A stretch of DNA of 64,000 nucleotides, taken from contig OY744519.1 in NCBI GenBank assembly GCA_963556195.1, positions 106,172,500 to 106,236,499 on the forward strand. The letters run 5' to 3'. Source of the DNA: Sepiola atlantica (Eukaryota; Mollusca; Cephalopoda; Sepiida; Sepiolidae). The number at the start of each line of letters is the position of its first letter. Positions within the stretch are counted from its first letter, which is position 1. Made by a program: the position numbers and the translations under genes. This document shows positions 10,257-23,030 of this stretch, one piece after another. Under the pieces are notes generated by a model, which searched no databases, was not told the DNA's origin, and saw only the letters and a program-made list of their open reading frames with translations.

Positions 10257-11933
10257 GAAGCGGATCTTCAATATTTACCATATTTTAATCTGACAGGGAA
10301 AATGCTTATGTTTTACTGCGTATAATTCATAATAATATATTATTTTGATGATTCACATATCAGTTTGTTCTCTTAATTTCTTACTTCTTCCTAACCCTTG
10401 CATATCTTTCAGCATTTTTATTACTTACGGCGATAAACACTTATCCCCTTGCTTGCCCCATTCATTACTATACAATTTGATAAACTCGCATCTACATTTT
10501 TACATGCGCAGATAAACACTCATCTGTTTCTTCTTCTTTAATGATTTGCCTCATGCCAAAATAAAAATATTATCCATTTACTTTTTAGTCTTTCTAATAA
10601 TTGTTTTTATTTATGTACATTTTTTATCAATATTTCAAAACAATATGACATAACCGTTATATTCCAGATTAAAAAAAAAAAATTCGCAGGAAAGTTAAAT
10701 TAAAAACTGATAACCCCACTGTAAATTATGCAATAATTGTTTCCATTTTCGGTAGATTTGGGTGAGTTATCGCATTTAATGGCGAAAAACAATGAAAAAA
10801 TGTGGACTCTTATTGTAGGGGTATTTCTAAGGTTTTTAATCTACATAAATATCAAAATATTACATATTTTGGTGCTTATACAGATCCACCCAATAAGTGC
10901 CGATATAACATACAAAATGAAACTCGATTTCTTTAAAATGTTATTTCTTTATCCAATAACGTAAAGAGTTTATTTAAAATATAGCCGACTATTTTTATAT
11001 TCATTTTTTATTTTTGTACATGCTTTGAGTAAAATAAGTTGTTTAAGAATAATTCCGAAATTCATTTCACTCTAAATAATATGGGTTACATAAATAAGAA
11101 TTAAACCATATAAAGTGTAATATCGTTGCTGTCCCCAGTCAGAAATATTTTACCAGTCTTTATTATGTGTCGTTTTTCCCTGTATTGAGGAGGTAAGTAA
11201 ATACAGACTCAAAGTAATAAAAATCTATTTTTGTAACAATTGTTTTTTCTACTCGTTTAGAGTCGGCACCTTTCGCTAATTTCCGGGACCGGTACTAATG
11301 TAAGAGTGTATCTGGCCTTATCCAACCCTACCCTATTCCTTCTCATCTTTGTGAGAATTCAATCGTTAAAAACAAACATTTCTTGTCAGAGTTTTTCTCT
11401 TTGTTCTCAGTTGTTTTGTGTTAAATATATTTTGCAATTTTTAGCAATGTGATGTTTTATCAGATCGATTGATTGATTGGTGAAAAAGATGATATTTTAA
11501 AGTATTACTTTTAACCAAGTGTCACTTTTCATCCATTTCCTCCTTTCTTTTGTCGGCGAAAAAATTATATTCATGACGTTTTAATCCATTTTGGAACGAT
11601 TCATTTTGAAATGAGTAAAAGTTAAATCAAAGACAAATTATGAAGTATACGAATAAAAATGACCCCTGAAACTTTACCAGTTACACTATTTAAGCAAAAG
11701 ATGCTAACCTTAAGTACGTATTGGCAATTAAACTTATCCCGTGCCAAGCTTATCCACCCTAAAAGAATACATGGATTTACACTAATACTGTTGGGTGTGT
11801 GTCCGCGCGCTACAACCATAAACAGCAAGTAATTAATTATTCCAATAGTTTAATGTTGAGGCCTGGAATTTCCTGGGTTTATCTACTTTCCCGAAAAACG
11901 CCAGTAATATATATATATTTTTTTTTGCTATTT
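10257..11933. other. AT-rich sequence, no gene
   Basis: Short frames only, none with recognisable motifs. Near 11127-11160 a block resembling the reverse complement of part of repeat D (CCCCAGTCAGAAATATTTTACC) is visible, at low confidence. Confidence 0.5.
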
Positions 11934-12079
11934 GGGTACCAGTACAGTTTTGAACCGGTAAAACCCCAAAGAGGTTTAGGTTAGGTTAGAGTTAGGTTAG
12001 GCTAGGTTAGAGTTAGTTTATGGCTAGAGTTTTAAAAAAAAGTTCGGTTTTAGTCCGGTACAAAAGCTGTACCAGTACC
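11934..12079. repeat. Inverted arms around a TTAGG-like tract
   Basis: Left arm 11934-11968 (GGTACCAGTACAGTTTTGAACCGG) pairs imperfectly with right arm 12042-12079. Between them, 11976-12019 is made of degenerate TTAGG/TTAGAG units. Such short runs can be interstitial telomere-like DNA, but the enclosing arms suggest they are part of a small foldback element. Confidence 0.65.
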
Positions 12080-12539
12080 AGCATTCGTTTCATTGTCATT
12101 TATCCTCAACCTCATTATACTGTGTTTTATTCTATCTCATTTCACTTAATTCTTCGTATGACATCTAAATGGTTTTCCCTGCCCAACTGCTACTTTTTAT
12201 ATTACATAGAAAACACAATTCTCGATTTAATTAGGCCCTCTTGGAAAAAGTCTACGATACCTCTTTGCTTTCTTAACTATTATGTCTGTTTGCACGTAAG
12301 TGTTAAAATTTAAGAAGCGGTCAAGGATACGTTAATGAGTAGACACTAGTCATGTGTACGCACTTCTTTACCCAATTCGCCTTACACCATTTCTATCATG
12401 CAACCACTTACTGTACACACATACATCTCTCATTACACTGAAGAAGGTCACAAGAAAGCGGTCGAAAATTATGTGTTAAGACATTTTAATTCCAATACGT
12501 CAAAAATAAACACTTGTATATATTTTTTACATTCAATTG

Positions 12540-12567
12540 ATAAACACACACCCACACACACACACAT

Positions 12568-12622
<55 letters not shown>
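12540..12622. repeat. (CA)n-(TA)n compound microsatellite
   Basis: ACACACAC units from about 12544 pass into a pure (TA)n run ending at about 12622. An upstream stretch near 12435-12475 has CTGAAGA...GGTCGAAAA, which recalls the Penelope pseudo-LTR pattern but lacks a complementary stem. Confidence 0.9.
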
Positions 12623-12623
<1 letters not shown>

Positions 12624-12859
12624 TTTATATAATTATATTTTTTAATTCTCATTAATGACGATATTTCCTTCTTGCTACATATACCAAATTGAAACATTAT
12701 TTTTCTGTAAATAAATATTAAAATATATAAACACTTTATAAGTAATTGATCTTCTCTGCCTTTAGGGTAGGCTTTAGTGAGAGGTTACCGGAAGTAAGTG
12801 GTGGGTCAGGCTGAAACCAAGACCAGAATCTCTCCGTCTAATACGCTCAGCGCCTCGCA

Positions 12860-15400
12860 CTAGATAAGGCCAAGGCGAATAAATATTTACAAGATAATCT
12901 AATTCAGGCGATGACTGGGGGTATACTGTAAGCATAGAGCAAGCTAGCGAGTGTTATGAGGACCAAGTAGTTAGGACTAGGCTAAGAAAAGTTTCCAATG
13001 AAACTGTGAACTCTGACGCTGATGAGCGTTAAAAAGTGTGTAGGTGTGGCTCGGATAGGTTCATTGGCAAAGTAAAGCACCCGGATGAACGTACTTTAAA
13101 TCGACTCAAGAGATCTTCGATGAATTTCGGCAGGATTTCGAGGAGCGCTTCACCCAACTGAATTATCTCTCAGCACAAAAGTTTGGCAACTATTTGGCTG
13201 ACTTTCCCCACCTCGATGCGGCTGGAGCAGATGGTTGCGAAGCCAAAGTTACGAAGCGTGAGGTATTGGCTGCGTTGAAGCAGGTCGGCATAAACAAATC
13301 GCCGAGACTTGATGGTCTGTCCTACAAAATTTATTTGAGGCTGTCGCTTATGTTTGTACCTATTTATACAGAGGTCTTCAACCATTGGTTTGACGATGGT
13401 TTTATCCCGGGTCAAGTCGCCAAAAAAGTGATCACATTGCTGAAGAAGCGCGTCAGGCATAGCTGGGAGGAACTAGACGATTACTAGCCCATAACTGTGC
13501 TAAACACAGGGTTAAAGATTTTGGCTAAGATTTTATCGAACCAGTTGCAGGGTGTTATAGGAGAATTGATCGAACTCGAGCAGAACTACTCTGCAAAAGT
13601 GGAGATCGATTAAGAAAAAACTTGCATCTGATTCATACGATCCTAGATGGGAAAGAAGACGACACGGAAGGCGCGCTGATCAACTTTGATAAGTCTAACG
13701 CTTTCGACAGGGTCAACATTGCTTTTGGCATCTGTCTTAGACACCGCCGGTTTTAAACCGAACTTCTGCAAATGGGTATCCGTTTTCTATCGTTCGTTGA
13801 CGACAGTGGTGCAGGTAAACAGAAAGCGTTTGAAGTCTTTCGCTATCTCGATATCGGTGCGTTAGGGATTTACGCTGTCACCCCTGCTATAAATTATTGC
13901 GCTGGAGCCGCTACTTGTCTAGCCAAGTTGCGAGGAAACAAGTTCCGTCCTACGCGGAATCGTTTTGCCTGGTGAGCCGTAAGCAAGGGTTTCAGTGTTT
14001 GCCGATGACATCGTCGTATTTGTGTCGTGCTTCCGAGACATCGATGACAGAGGCGTTCACAAATTACGAACTGATCACAAGGGATTAAATCAACTGCAGC
14101 AAGTTAACCAGCTTTCAGGTGACACTACCCTTCCAACTCTTTTCTGCTGGAAATATGACCAGGTTTGGATCCTTGGTGTGTGGTTCAGACTGGGTTCTAG
14201 ATCGAGAGGAATTAGTCGTAGTTACAGTCAAAGGTCGAAGCTTCGGTTAATTATTGGCTTCGAAAGGAACTCTTCTTCAAAGGGTACAGTCAGGGCGTGT
14301 GCCACTTACGTCTTTCCTCTCATCCTTTACCGATCGGCCGTACTTTCCATGCCTGCTAACTGCCTAAATGTCTTCCGGCGCCTTCTGTCCTTGCTTCTTT
14401 GGTACGGAAAGAGGCTCGGTTCACAGACAGGTGTGTATCCAACGTCTGTGTGAGAGAGGTTGGGGGATGCCCAACTTGACGTGTCATCGAAACGCTGAAA
14501 GACTAACTTGACTAGGTCGAGCATTGACAGAACAATTCGCGTGGAACGCTGCGGTTGATAGCAGCTTCCTCAACCTTATCTTCGACCATTCGGTCGAGAG
14601 CTGTCGTAGGCCGAGGGGAGAATAGCAGTTAATTAGAGAGTGGTTAGCCGCGCTCAAAAACCCTCCTGAGTCCAGTGACCGTTCTAGGTTTATTAGAAAC
14701 GAACCCCACAGAGGCTTAGTGAGGGGGCAGTTGACGATCAGTTTGTCGAGCAGTCTGGGTGGTTGGAGGTTGAGACCACTTCTGAATTGAGTTGGGCGCC
14801 AGGGAGGATTCACCTAAACAATACTGAGTTCTCTCTTACATGGCGATTGGTTCGGAACGTATTACCCTCAATGCCATGCAACACAATTCTAAAATGGATG
14901 TTTACCCGAGTGTCACCGCTGCGATATGCTGGAAGAAGAAACACCTGATGACGGTTTCTACCAATGCCGCGAACTTCGACGGTAATGTGAGTGGCAACGA
15001 GGTGACGGCTCGTATCGATCCCGAGCAGTCGCTGCTGCTATAGCTATCCTACGTAATCGACAACGTCTGGCCGTCGTCTGACGAAGAGAGACGAATGCTC
15101 TTTCTGGCGACCCTAGCCGTAGCGCAAATGGTGGTGTGGACGTCACATCTGTGAAATGACCAGGGATCGAATCTTTGGCTGATCAGAATCTGATCACTTT
15201 CTTCAAGCACCAGTTGAAGATCAACATCATATGTGATATACGAAAAAATACATTCCTTGGTTTTTGATAAAAAGTGGCTTCAAGTAGCGATCCTGTGTGT
15301 ACGAAAACAAGTCAAGTATGAGTAAGTGTTCCCTGCCTGAGCATGGTGTCCGCGGTTCCTGGTCTGGTCAGACCCCAGCCCTTCGGGTAAGTTTAGCCTC
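12860..15400 (+). pseudogene. Tx1/L1-like LINE ORF2 relic
   Basis: A decayed but colinear ORF2 reaches from upstream of RT to its C-terminus. In order: a linker near 12860-13080; EIFDEFRQDFEERF at 13110; the RT start with KSPRLDGLSYKIYLRL (about 13292-13340); VITLLKK and LDDY.PITVLN across an in-frame stop near 13485; INFDKSNAFDRV at about 13680, carrying the first palm aspartate; FADD at 13998-14009, the catalytic palm box; ILGVWF near 14172; YVFPLILYRSAVL near 14311; LSWAPGRIHLNNTEFSLTWRL near 14784; and a C-terminal Leu-Pro-His-Gly-rich tail near 15330-15390. There are at least eight stops or frameshifts. ORF1 and the endonuclease are missing. The layout matches Tx1-like L1-clade elements. 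Confidence 0.88.
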
Positions 15401-15989
15401 TTAGCTAGTCGAGTGAATGAGTTGCCCTTCCTGATAATAGAAACCCACAAATAGGCTAATTTCTCACTTATAATTTTTTTTCTTCGGACGCCTTTAAATT
15501 GCATTTATTCTGAAAGACAGCAGCAACTCTGCAAACTCCATCACCCGTTTTCATTTCCCACACTTAGGTCCCACTCCCATTTAGAGATTGCCTCGCTTGT
15601 TTCCGGTTCTAAACAAACCGGAAAACAATGGCGATCTATTACCAGTGTTGGGAGTGTCTTACTAATCAATGTTTTGTTGTTGTTTTTTCCCCGCTTTCTG
15701 TTTTTATTCAAATGCATTTCTGTACATGAAAAATAAAAATGTAAACAAATTAGGGATATCTGAAGTAAGAATGGCCGCTAGTGTAAATGTGGTATTGTGG
15801 TGAATTAGATGATTCTAGTTAAGAGTAAGATAGACAGTTTTATCACTATAAACCAAGGATGACAAACGACACATATTTCCCCACACTTTTGGTGGCCTTG
15901 TGCTTAATTTGTATTGAATGGATTTTTTATGTTTTGTGCAAATAAATAATATAAAGTGAAGTATATATTCTTTCCACAGCCGTGAAAAA

Positions 15990-16115
15990 GTAGTCCTTCT
16001 AGACTGAAGCCATTTTTCTACTAATCTTGAGTGCCCTTTTTGGAGTTAGATTTTCTAATTAAAAATTGACCTTATGCCTAACTCTGTCGTCGTGGGGAAG
16101 CAATATATAGGGACT
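15990..16115 (+). repeat. Dispersed repeat D, copy 2
   Basis: CTAGACTGAAGCCATTTTTC, then CCCTTTTTGG, then CTAACTCTGTCGTCGTGGGG and AATATATAGGGA, in the order seen at 34225-34385 and partly at 5690-5825. The stretch 15401-15990 holds no gene that I recognise; a short TTTCCGGTT/AACCGGAAA palindrome lies near 15600-15625. Confidence 0.5.
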
Positions 16116-16524
16116 TGTTAAAATACTTTCAGTTTTTAAAATGTCATGCTTACAGTGTAGTTGTAAACTATTAGAAGTCTATTATTTTGCGTCAGTGCTC
16201 AATATTAATTCTTTACATGCCGCTTATTTAAAAGCTTTAAAATTAAAAAGTCAACTATATAAAGTTATTGGAAAATAGGCAAAGACTTTATTCAGTGTAC
16301 GGGATATTCAGGAAAAACATGTACACTTAATACATATTATTCAGAACATTAACATCCATGTTGATAACATTCTCTATTCTGGTGTTTCTTCTCGCCCATC
16401 TTTCTGTCTTCAGTTGAAATATGCAGCTGATCTAGAAATTGAGTTGATTTCGATTGTAGAATGGAGTAAGAAATAGTTTGTATCGTTTAATTATAGCTGT
16501 GTTGTTTTTCTTCCTGAGATGTTC

Positions 16525-17060
16525 ATGGATGGCTCTGTTCTTGAGGCATACTCGACTAAGAAACGTTTTGGTCTTTTTTTCTCATCAAACCTTTCTTACG
16601 GTTCATATCTTTGATCCATTACTTTTTCTGTTTCTCGTAAAGTCAGTTCTAGCTATCGCTCCATACACTTTCTTACGCTTGAGGTTATTCTCTATATCTA
16701 CAAATCTACTATCAGACCATGTATGGAGTAGTTTTGTCATATTTAAGGCTGGTGAATCTCTGTCTCATTTAAGGATTCTTCATAAGGTTGAAGTGTATCT
16801 GCAATTTGGTTGGCTCCAACCTTTTCTTCTACTTGCACTAGATCTCACTGACTCGTCTATAAATACTATCATGGCATGTGTTCTTGAGCACTGTCTGAGT
16901 TATTACCTTCTTTCTTAGTTCCTGCCTGTTTGCCTCATTAGTCGAGTTGTCTTCATAACTTCGCTGTTCGGGTACCTCGTTATAATACATCTTCTTATTT
17001 CAGTAGCTTCCATGTTCCTTCTTACTATAGCATTGTTTCTTTCAGGACTAAGGTATCTCC
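16525..17060 (+). pseudogene. Jockey/CR1-type LINE, 3' end
   Basis: Translating all three frames gives, in order, DGSVLEAYSTKKRFGL (16528), SRKVSSSYRSIHFL (16636), ILYIYKSTIRPCME (about 16690-16730), YKYYHGMCS (16859) and RVPRYNTSSYFSSF (about 16965). These are the end of RT, the thumb and the C-terminal segment of a jockey/CR1-type LINE. A long single frame (16478-16918) crosses the region but is not the homologous frame throughout. The nucleotide string TATAAATACTATCATGG is almost identical in the minus-strand copy near 37170. Confidence 0.7.
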
Positions 17061-17464
17061 ATAAAAAAATCATATTAAAACATAAATATTTGGTATAACA
17101 TCAAAATCAGATAGAATTGGTAACATAAAACCAGAATGAGTTGCTATAAGATTAAAACCAGCTAAAATTAGTGTGACATGAAAACAAGCTCGAATTGGTA
17201 TTGCATTAAAGCAGATAGACTTCAATATTTGGAAATTGTTTTATTAATATTGCTGTGGATTTGATGGATAAGAATACATTGCACATAACTTGTCGCTTTC
17301 AAGTATATCAACACCGCAGTCACTACTCGTTACATATAATGGTAATGTGATGCTTCAGTTTTAGAACGTTCGAAAGTGGGAAAAAACTCCTTGGTTGGCA
17401 TTACTTCCATGTATACTCTGACCCTGTAAAAATCAAATTAAATTATTGGTTAAATAAAAAATAT

Positions 17465-17925
17465 ATCGTTTGAACACAGCTTTTTCATTGACAAATGTTC
17501 ATGCAAAATGATGAATGTACTGCCTTCTGATATCTTCAACATTTCTGCTTTCTCACGCTACTTCAATTTACTATCAGCAAAGTGACTTCATGGAATATTT
17601 TGTATATTGTCCAGGACAACTTCAGAATTTGAGCAACCTTAGCGTTCAGCACCATTTGTGTCTGTACGACCGCGTTTTAAGTCAACATACCACGTTTTAC
17701 ACGTTATTTATGACGTAGTAGAGTCCGGAAAACACTTATCAAGCAATTGGTTTGTCTTAACTGTATTTGTTTAATTTGACAGCAATGCTTTATGAACACA
17801 CAACATTTAGATTTTTGCATTGTTTTGAACATTTCAAACAGTATTTTCACTTAAATAATTGTAATATCTAAACAAATACTCCTATTATGCTGACATTTTG
17901 GCACGTATAATTTGAAGGGTAGTAC
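17465..17925 (-). pseudogene. Mariner transposase relic, copy 2 (N-terminal half)
   Basis: On the minus strand DLKRGRTDTNGAER, then ISEGSTFIILHEHLSMKKL follow the N-terminal helix-turn-helix domain of a mariner transposase of the same family as 4388-5355, and the two loci share a few hundred aligned bases. Homology stops near 17465, so the DDD catalytic domain is missing. The 5' flank to about 17925 also aligns, so at least one end may preserve the original terminus. Confidence 0.75.
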
Positions 17926-19909
17926 TTTATTAAAATCGTATATTTTTTCTTATTAGTGGTGCCATCTATGAGTCAAACCAGAAACATATTGAGTTATGTT
18001 TTTAACGCCTACAAAACAAATCTGCAGTATGAACCCTGGCAAGAATGCAATCTAAACTACAGTATTTCATTTTCGTCTACCATGAACTACGTAAACATTT
18101 TAATTTCAAATGTGCAAAATTTTCTTTCGACGAAAAATAATGACGATGCTAACTGTGTTAAGGAACATTTTTATATGTGTAAAAACTTAAAAAGGTTTGA
18201 AAGTTTGTATGAGTGAAGTTTTCATTTATGTGCAAATATTCAGACAGAGTGTTCTTTGTTTTGTAGAATGCTCGCAGTGAGAATTAGTCTGTGTAAGAAC
18301 GGTTTGTATGTGCGTGTGTAAATTTAGTAGGCTGTGTAGTTAGTGTGTGTATACATGCTTGCTTTTGTTTAGTCAGTGTAAATATCCGTATAAGTCTAAG
18401 TAAGCATAGCTTTCCCTGTCTTTCAACTAAGAGAAGATTGTCTTTATGCCCCTATTGAAATTCTTTTTCATAAGCAACGATCAGCTCGCAGGATGGATTA
18501 TATTAGGGCGCTAAAAAGTGAGTTTGCCTATAAACGTAGTTGTAAAGCTGTCACGTGACTCCGTGTCTTTCCAATTTCGTCTTTTAGCGTTTGGAACCGA
18601 TGTTTGTAGAAAACTGTGATAGTGTTTATTTGTAATTTTTAAGAATGAGTCGTGCGTTTTCGTTTACAAAGTTGGTTAACAAATATGTATGATTGGAAGA
18701 CATAGAGTATCCTATAAATCTACAAAATAACCGTCTACAAAACATATGCGCGCTTTAGACATAAACTAAAACCGGCAGTTTAGGAAACTGTTTTCTCTCC
18801 TTTAACGCTTTATCTTTAGGTTGTCCGCGCTGTCTTCGTAGGGGACTCAGGTTCTTGATCGCGTTTCTTTTAAAGTGACGAGTTACTTGAGTGCGCACGT
18901 GTGCAAGAGAGATAGACAGATAGATGACTTGTCTCGTTACAATTAGTTACATTGTGAGCCCCCTCCTCTCCTCCATCTCGAACAACGTCCTTTACGCATC
19001 TTTGTAGCTTGAAATATCGCCAGGAGGGTTAGGGTGAATCCCTCTTCCTCGGGAGTCACAAGATTTTGTTGACTTTCGTCTTACTGAGGTCACCCCTGAC
19101 ACTTAAGTGTCACTCAATGTTTTCCACTCAAATAACGCACTTCATTATGTAACAGTAGTGTATGCTTAGTAAAAATGTAGTGCGTTAGTTTTGATATCAA
19201 TGTCTATGTTCCTAGTACTCATCTAACAAACATTATAATATGAAATATCTAGATCACTAAGGGCTCTGATTGTTGACCAATAGCATGTGAGTTTGGTGAC
19301 GGAACTTTTAAAATAGTTTATTAAGTAATCAGTTGGGGAGTAGTAGTACTGACATGTGCATAGTCGTGTCGTACCTCTATGTCACTATGGCTGTCTCCAT
19401 AAAGAAATGGTAGCTACATGTGACAGAATTCATAACCCGGTCGTGGTATATAATAAACTAGCAAGATCTGTGGAAAGTCCACAATTGCTTACCTATTATA
19501 TTCTCTTTTTTTGTTACCGTATAAATACTTACCAGAAAAATATTTTTAAATAAATAAAACGAACGTTTTTTATTTATTCTCTTATTTTAACAATTTAAAT
19601 CAATTTGAAATAAATAATCGCTTTCATACAAAGTTTTTTTAACAGCGAAATATGTTTAAAATAAACGACGGCGACAAAATTCTATTACGTTTTAATAGAT
19701 TTTGGAACAATTTATTTTGTAATTAGTGAATTTCAATTTTTTGACAGATAATTCACAATTATTTTGACGATTAGACAATCTCATTAAAAATAGAGGTAGA
19801 AGGTAAAAACGAATGCTCACGCGTACTATTATACTTATTAGCGGTATCCAGCAAGATTACACTGTTAGATTGTTGTATTCTTCATATGTTGTATATTACT
19901 GCCGTGCTT
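17926..19909. other. No recognised gene
   Basis: The frame 17956-18216 (+, 86 codons) has no motif I know. The 19260-19560 segment has a TATATAATAAAC string and an AATAAA cluster and could be a solo LTR, but I found no partner copy in the window. Confidence 0.4.
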
Positions 19910-20165
19910 ATGGGGGTTTATCTTCAAAACCCTTGTAGCAGTTTGTGGCACATTCCCATTCTATGGATCTCGAGCGAAAAAGAAGACATCACAATATTAT
20001 TTGACTATATTTGTTGAAACTGCAACATATTTATCTAAGTACTCTTTGTAGTCTGTAGTTTCAGAATATATCTGATTATGGGGATAATTATCAAAACCCT
20101 TGTAGCAGTTTGTGACACATTTCCATTTTATGGACATACGTTCGATACAAAAGCGACATCAGATT
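19910..20165 (+). repeat. Diverged tandem duplication (~170-bp period)
   Basis: TTATCTTCAAAACCCTTGTAGCAGTTTG (19919) and a close copy near 20088 begin two units that continue with CACATTCCCATT/CACATTTCCATT and end with matching GACATCA strings. Period roughly 170 bp. Confidence 0.8.
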
Positions 20166-20214
20166 AATTTTTAGAATTTCTTTTTCTTTGCATAGCAGCC
20201 TCCACGGTTGGGCG

Positions 20215-20480
20215 ATCCAATCTTTAAAAAGGGTTTGGTTTGGTTTTGCTGTTTTATTTTACGACATATCAACCCTTTCGCATTATTTAATGCCGAATCC
20301 GGTCATTTTGGTATAGGTTTTTATGCCTCATGTTATTTATATTTTCAAATATTTATTCATGGTATTGTGTTTCATTGTTTTGTTTTGTGGCATATTACCC
20401 CTTCTCGGGTTATTTAATGCCGAATCCGGTCATTTTGGTAACGGTTTTTATGCTTAAAGTTCTTCATATATATTATAAAT
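20215..20480 (+). repeat. Dimeric dispersed repeat E, copy 1
   Basis: TTAATGCCGAATCCGGTCAT occurs near 20288 and 20415, 127 bp apart, within two tandem units (GGTTTTTATGCTTCATG; CATATCAACCC-like). The same dimer lies inverted at 42500-42800. No coding sequence. Confidence 0.8.
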
Positions 20481-21673
20481 ATTCTACGTCGCTGTCTTCA
20501 TCAATTCATGCATTGACCTAAAACCAACATTTTTATATAATAATGAAGGATTGTGGGCGAGACCGACTTCCCTCGTGTGAATCCACAAAGAAGACATTCA
20601 GACGATCACGATGGACAATCAAAGCCGCAATGAGTTCGAGTATGTAGTATCTATTTTGTGTAGACAGCTTCCACATGTAACGTTACAACTCAACGGTTTT
20701 ATAATAAGTGTCCAACTCAAAGAGTCTTATTTACATTTCTATACTTTAAATATTGAAAAGCCATGACTGTTCCTTCATTTTTTCTTTTCTATGTACTAAT
20801 GAGTCACCACTTATCAATGGCAATGGTCAATCGATGGTAAGAGTTAATGGAATTGCCAGTTAGATGATTAACAATACTGTGGGAGGATTGGGAATTATGG
20901 TTTTAACTCAAAGCTTTTACAGTAATAGTGCCTCTACACCGAGAGTAGTAGCTCAACACCAAAAGTATTGAATTGCCATGGCTCTCCTTAACATTCGGAT
21001 GTCTTTTCGAAAAGTCAAAAGTTGATTCTTATGAAAGGGAATGTTTTCTTTCTTTCTTTCTGTCTTATTTTGTTTTATTTCAATTTCACCTAATAAGACA
21101 TTACTTTATATGAATATTAGTGCAAAACAATGGTGTAGCATGCTTTTTTGTACCAGAGGTACATATTCTTTATTTTAATATTCCCATAAAGCTGTATTTA
21201 AAAAGATGGTAAACCCTTCATAGGTACATATTATGCTATCTTAGTCCAGTTCGTATTAGAAATTCATATCTTAACTACCTACTCTCATGTCATATATAGT
21301 GAGAGACTTTACTTATGTACATAGTCCAGAGAGCAGACGTGCTTGAAAAAGGGAATTCCGCCATTTTTTACGATCTTGGGCCAGATTTTAATTTCTCATG
21401 AGCGACTTGGCAGTCCCAAACCTAATATAATCGGACCCTCTCTATTTTCTGGTCAGCCTCTTGATCTTTTTTTAATCAAACTTTTTTTGTATGATTTTAT
21501 TTACATAGCTGGAATCTGGTAGACGAGAAACATGTCTAAACCACGTTAATAACAATTTCGAATAACATTGTTTATGGATATGTTAATAATAAATCTATTT
21601 CTTATATCTGCATTTTCTTCTCTATCACGCAAAGTTGCTCGAATACATTTAGCTTCCTCTCACACTGATACTA
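20481..21673. other. No recognised gene
   Basis: AT-rich sequence. The part from about 21310 to 21660 has a coding-like texture on the minus strand, reminiscent of LINE internal sequence, but I cannot name a motif in it. Confidence 0.4.

Positions 21674-21741
<68 letters not shown>
21674..21741. repeat. (TA)n microsatellite
   Basis: TA run with a single TG interruption at about 21689. Confidence 0.95.
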
Positions 21742-21746
<5 letters not shown>

Positions 21747-22325
21747 TTATATTATGTATAGTAAATGTTATATCGAAACCGGACCGGCTGTGGATTATAA
21801 AAGGTTAATACCGGACGAGAATAGGTAATAAGAACTGCGTGGAAAATACTTTATAATGGTTTGAAAATAAAATGTAAAAATAAAAAAGTAAACAAGAAAC
21901 AAATAGAAGAGTAAAGATGAAGGGAGTAAATATTTGTGTGTGTATTATTTTAGTTAATAGAAATAACTGCAGATATTATGAAAGAAAGTAAGTTTATTTT
22001 TTTCGAGTGTCTTATAATACGAGTTTGGAAGGTAACCTACAGAAGGATGCAACTAAATAGATTTCTTATTGGTCTTTCAATAGACATAAAAAAGGACAGA
22101 TAGGTGTAATGAAGAGAACAATTTTGCATCTTAACGGATCTGTTTATACTTTCTCTCTGAAGGGGGCGTAATTTTTATGGTAAACACTCATTGATTAAGT
22201 TTTTTAAACATCTTGGGGTTTGTTATCAGGACAATATATGTTTCGAAATGTGAAGAAACGCGTGGTTGAATTAAAATGCTTTAGAAACAAATTCGAAACA
22301 TTTATTATATCATTTTAATATATTT

Positions 22326-22909
22326 TATAGATGATTGGTGGTGTATGAAGTATTAAAAACGATGTTGTTGTTTTTTTTAATTGTTTTTATTTTGATATTT
22401 CGACCAGTCCTCTGGTCTTTGTCAAAAAATGATCTGAAATGGAGAAAACTGAGAATCGTTGAGCAAACTATAATTTTGAACATTGCGGCATTCGTCTTTT
22501 GTCATGACGCGTGAGATGGTCCCCGCATAATGTATCTTCGGGTTAGCAAAGAGAACCGCTGTTTTTAAAAAAAAACAAACTTATAGGCGTCCGTTGTCTG
22601 TTTGAAAAAAAAAAACGAACTTATACACGTTCGTGATTTGATCAATGCAATAAATGGAATTTGAATGGCACTAAATTTGTGGAGGGGGTGATATGATAGG
22701 AAACGAAATAATTGAATTAAACGGGAGTTGATATATAGTATAGTAAGTAAGGTAATGCTAATGCAGTTTGCTCAACGATCCTCAGTTTTCTTCATTTCAT
22801 ATCATTTTTTTGACAAAGACTAGAGGACTGGTCGAAATATCAAAATAAAAACAATTAAGAAACAACAACATCGTTTTTAATACTTCATACACCACCAATC
22901 ATCTATAAA
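22326..22909. repeat. Inverted-repeat element, PLE pseudo-LTR-like arms
   Basis: Left arm 22326-22469 and right arm 22765-22909 are inverted copies of about 145 bp with few differences. Each arm holds TTGACAAAG, a hairpin (GACCAG, AGGA loop, CTGGTC) and then GAAATATC, on the minus strand at about 22393-22424 and on the plus strand at about 22809-22841. The arrangement of a box, a perfect stem and GAAA copies a hammerhead ribozyme, but the CTGATGA box reads TTGACAA, so activity is not expected. The ~295-bp interior has a GAAC-rich poly-A duplication and no ORF. Confidence 0.85.
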
Positions 22910-22962
22910 CTACTTCTCTAAGTGCATACGTGGAATAATAATCACATTCATTATTTAAACAT

Positions 22963-22974
22963 ATATATATATAT

Positions 22975-23005
<31 letters not shown>

Positions 23006-23030
23006 AGGATAGGGAGATAGAGAGAGAGTG
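22963..23030. repeat. (TA)n-(GA)n compound microsatellite
   Basis: A short TA run followed by GAGAGA units with A and G interruptions. Confidence 0.9.

Noticed and set aside
12430..12475. CTGAAGA ... GGTCGAAAA as another PLE pseudo-LTR
   Set aside because: The would-be stem strands (GGTC and GGTC) are not complementary, so no hairpin forms; noted only under the microsatellite entry.
16478..16918. 146-codon membrane-like protein
   Set aside because: The Leu/Phe-rich frame is an out-of-frame reading of LINE 3'-end sequence; the homologous frames give the LINE motifs.
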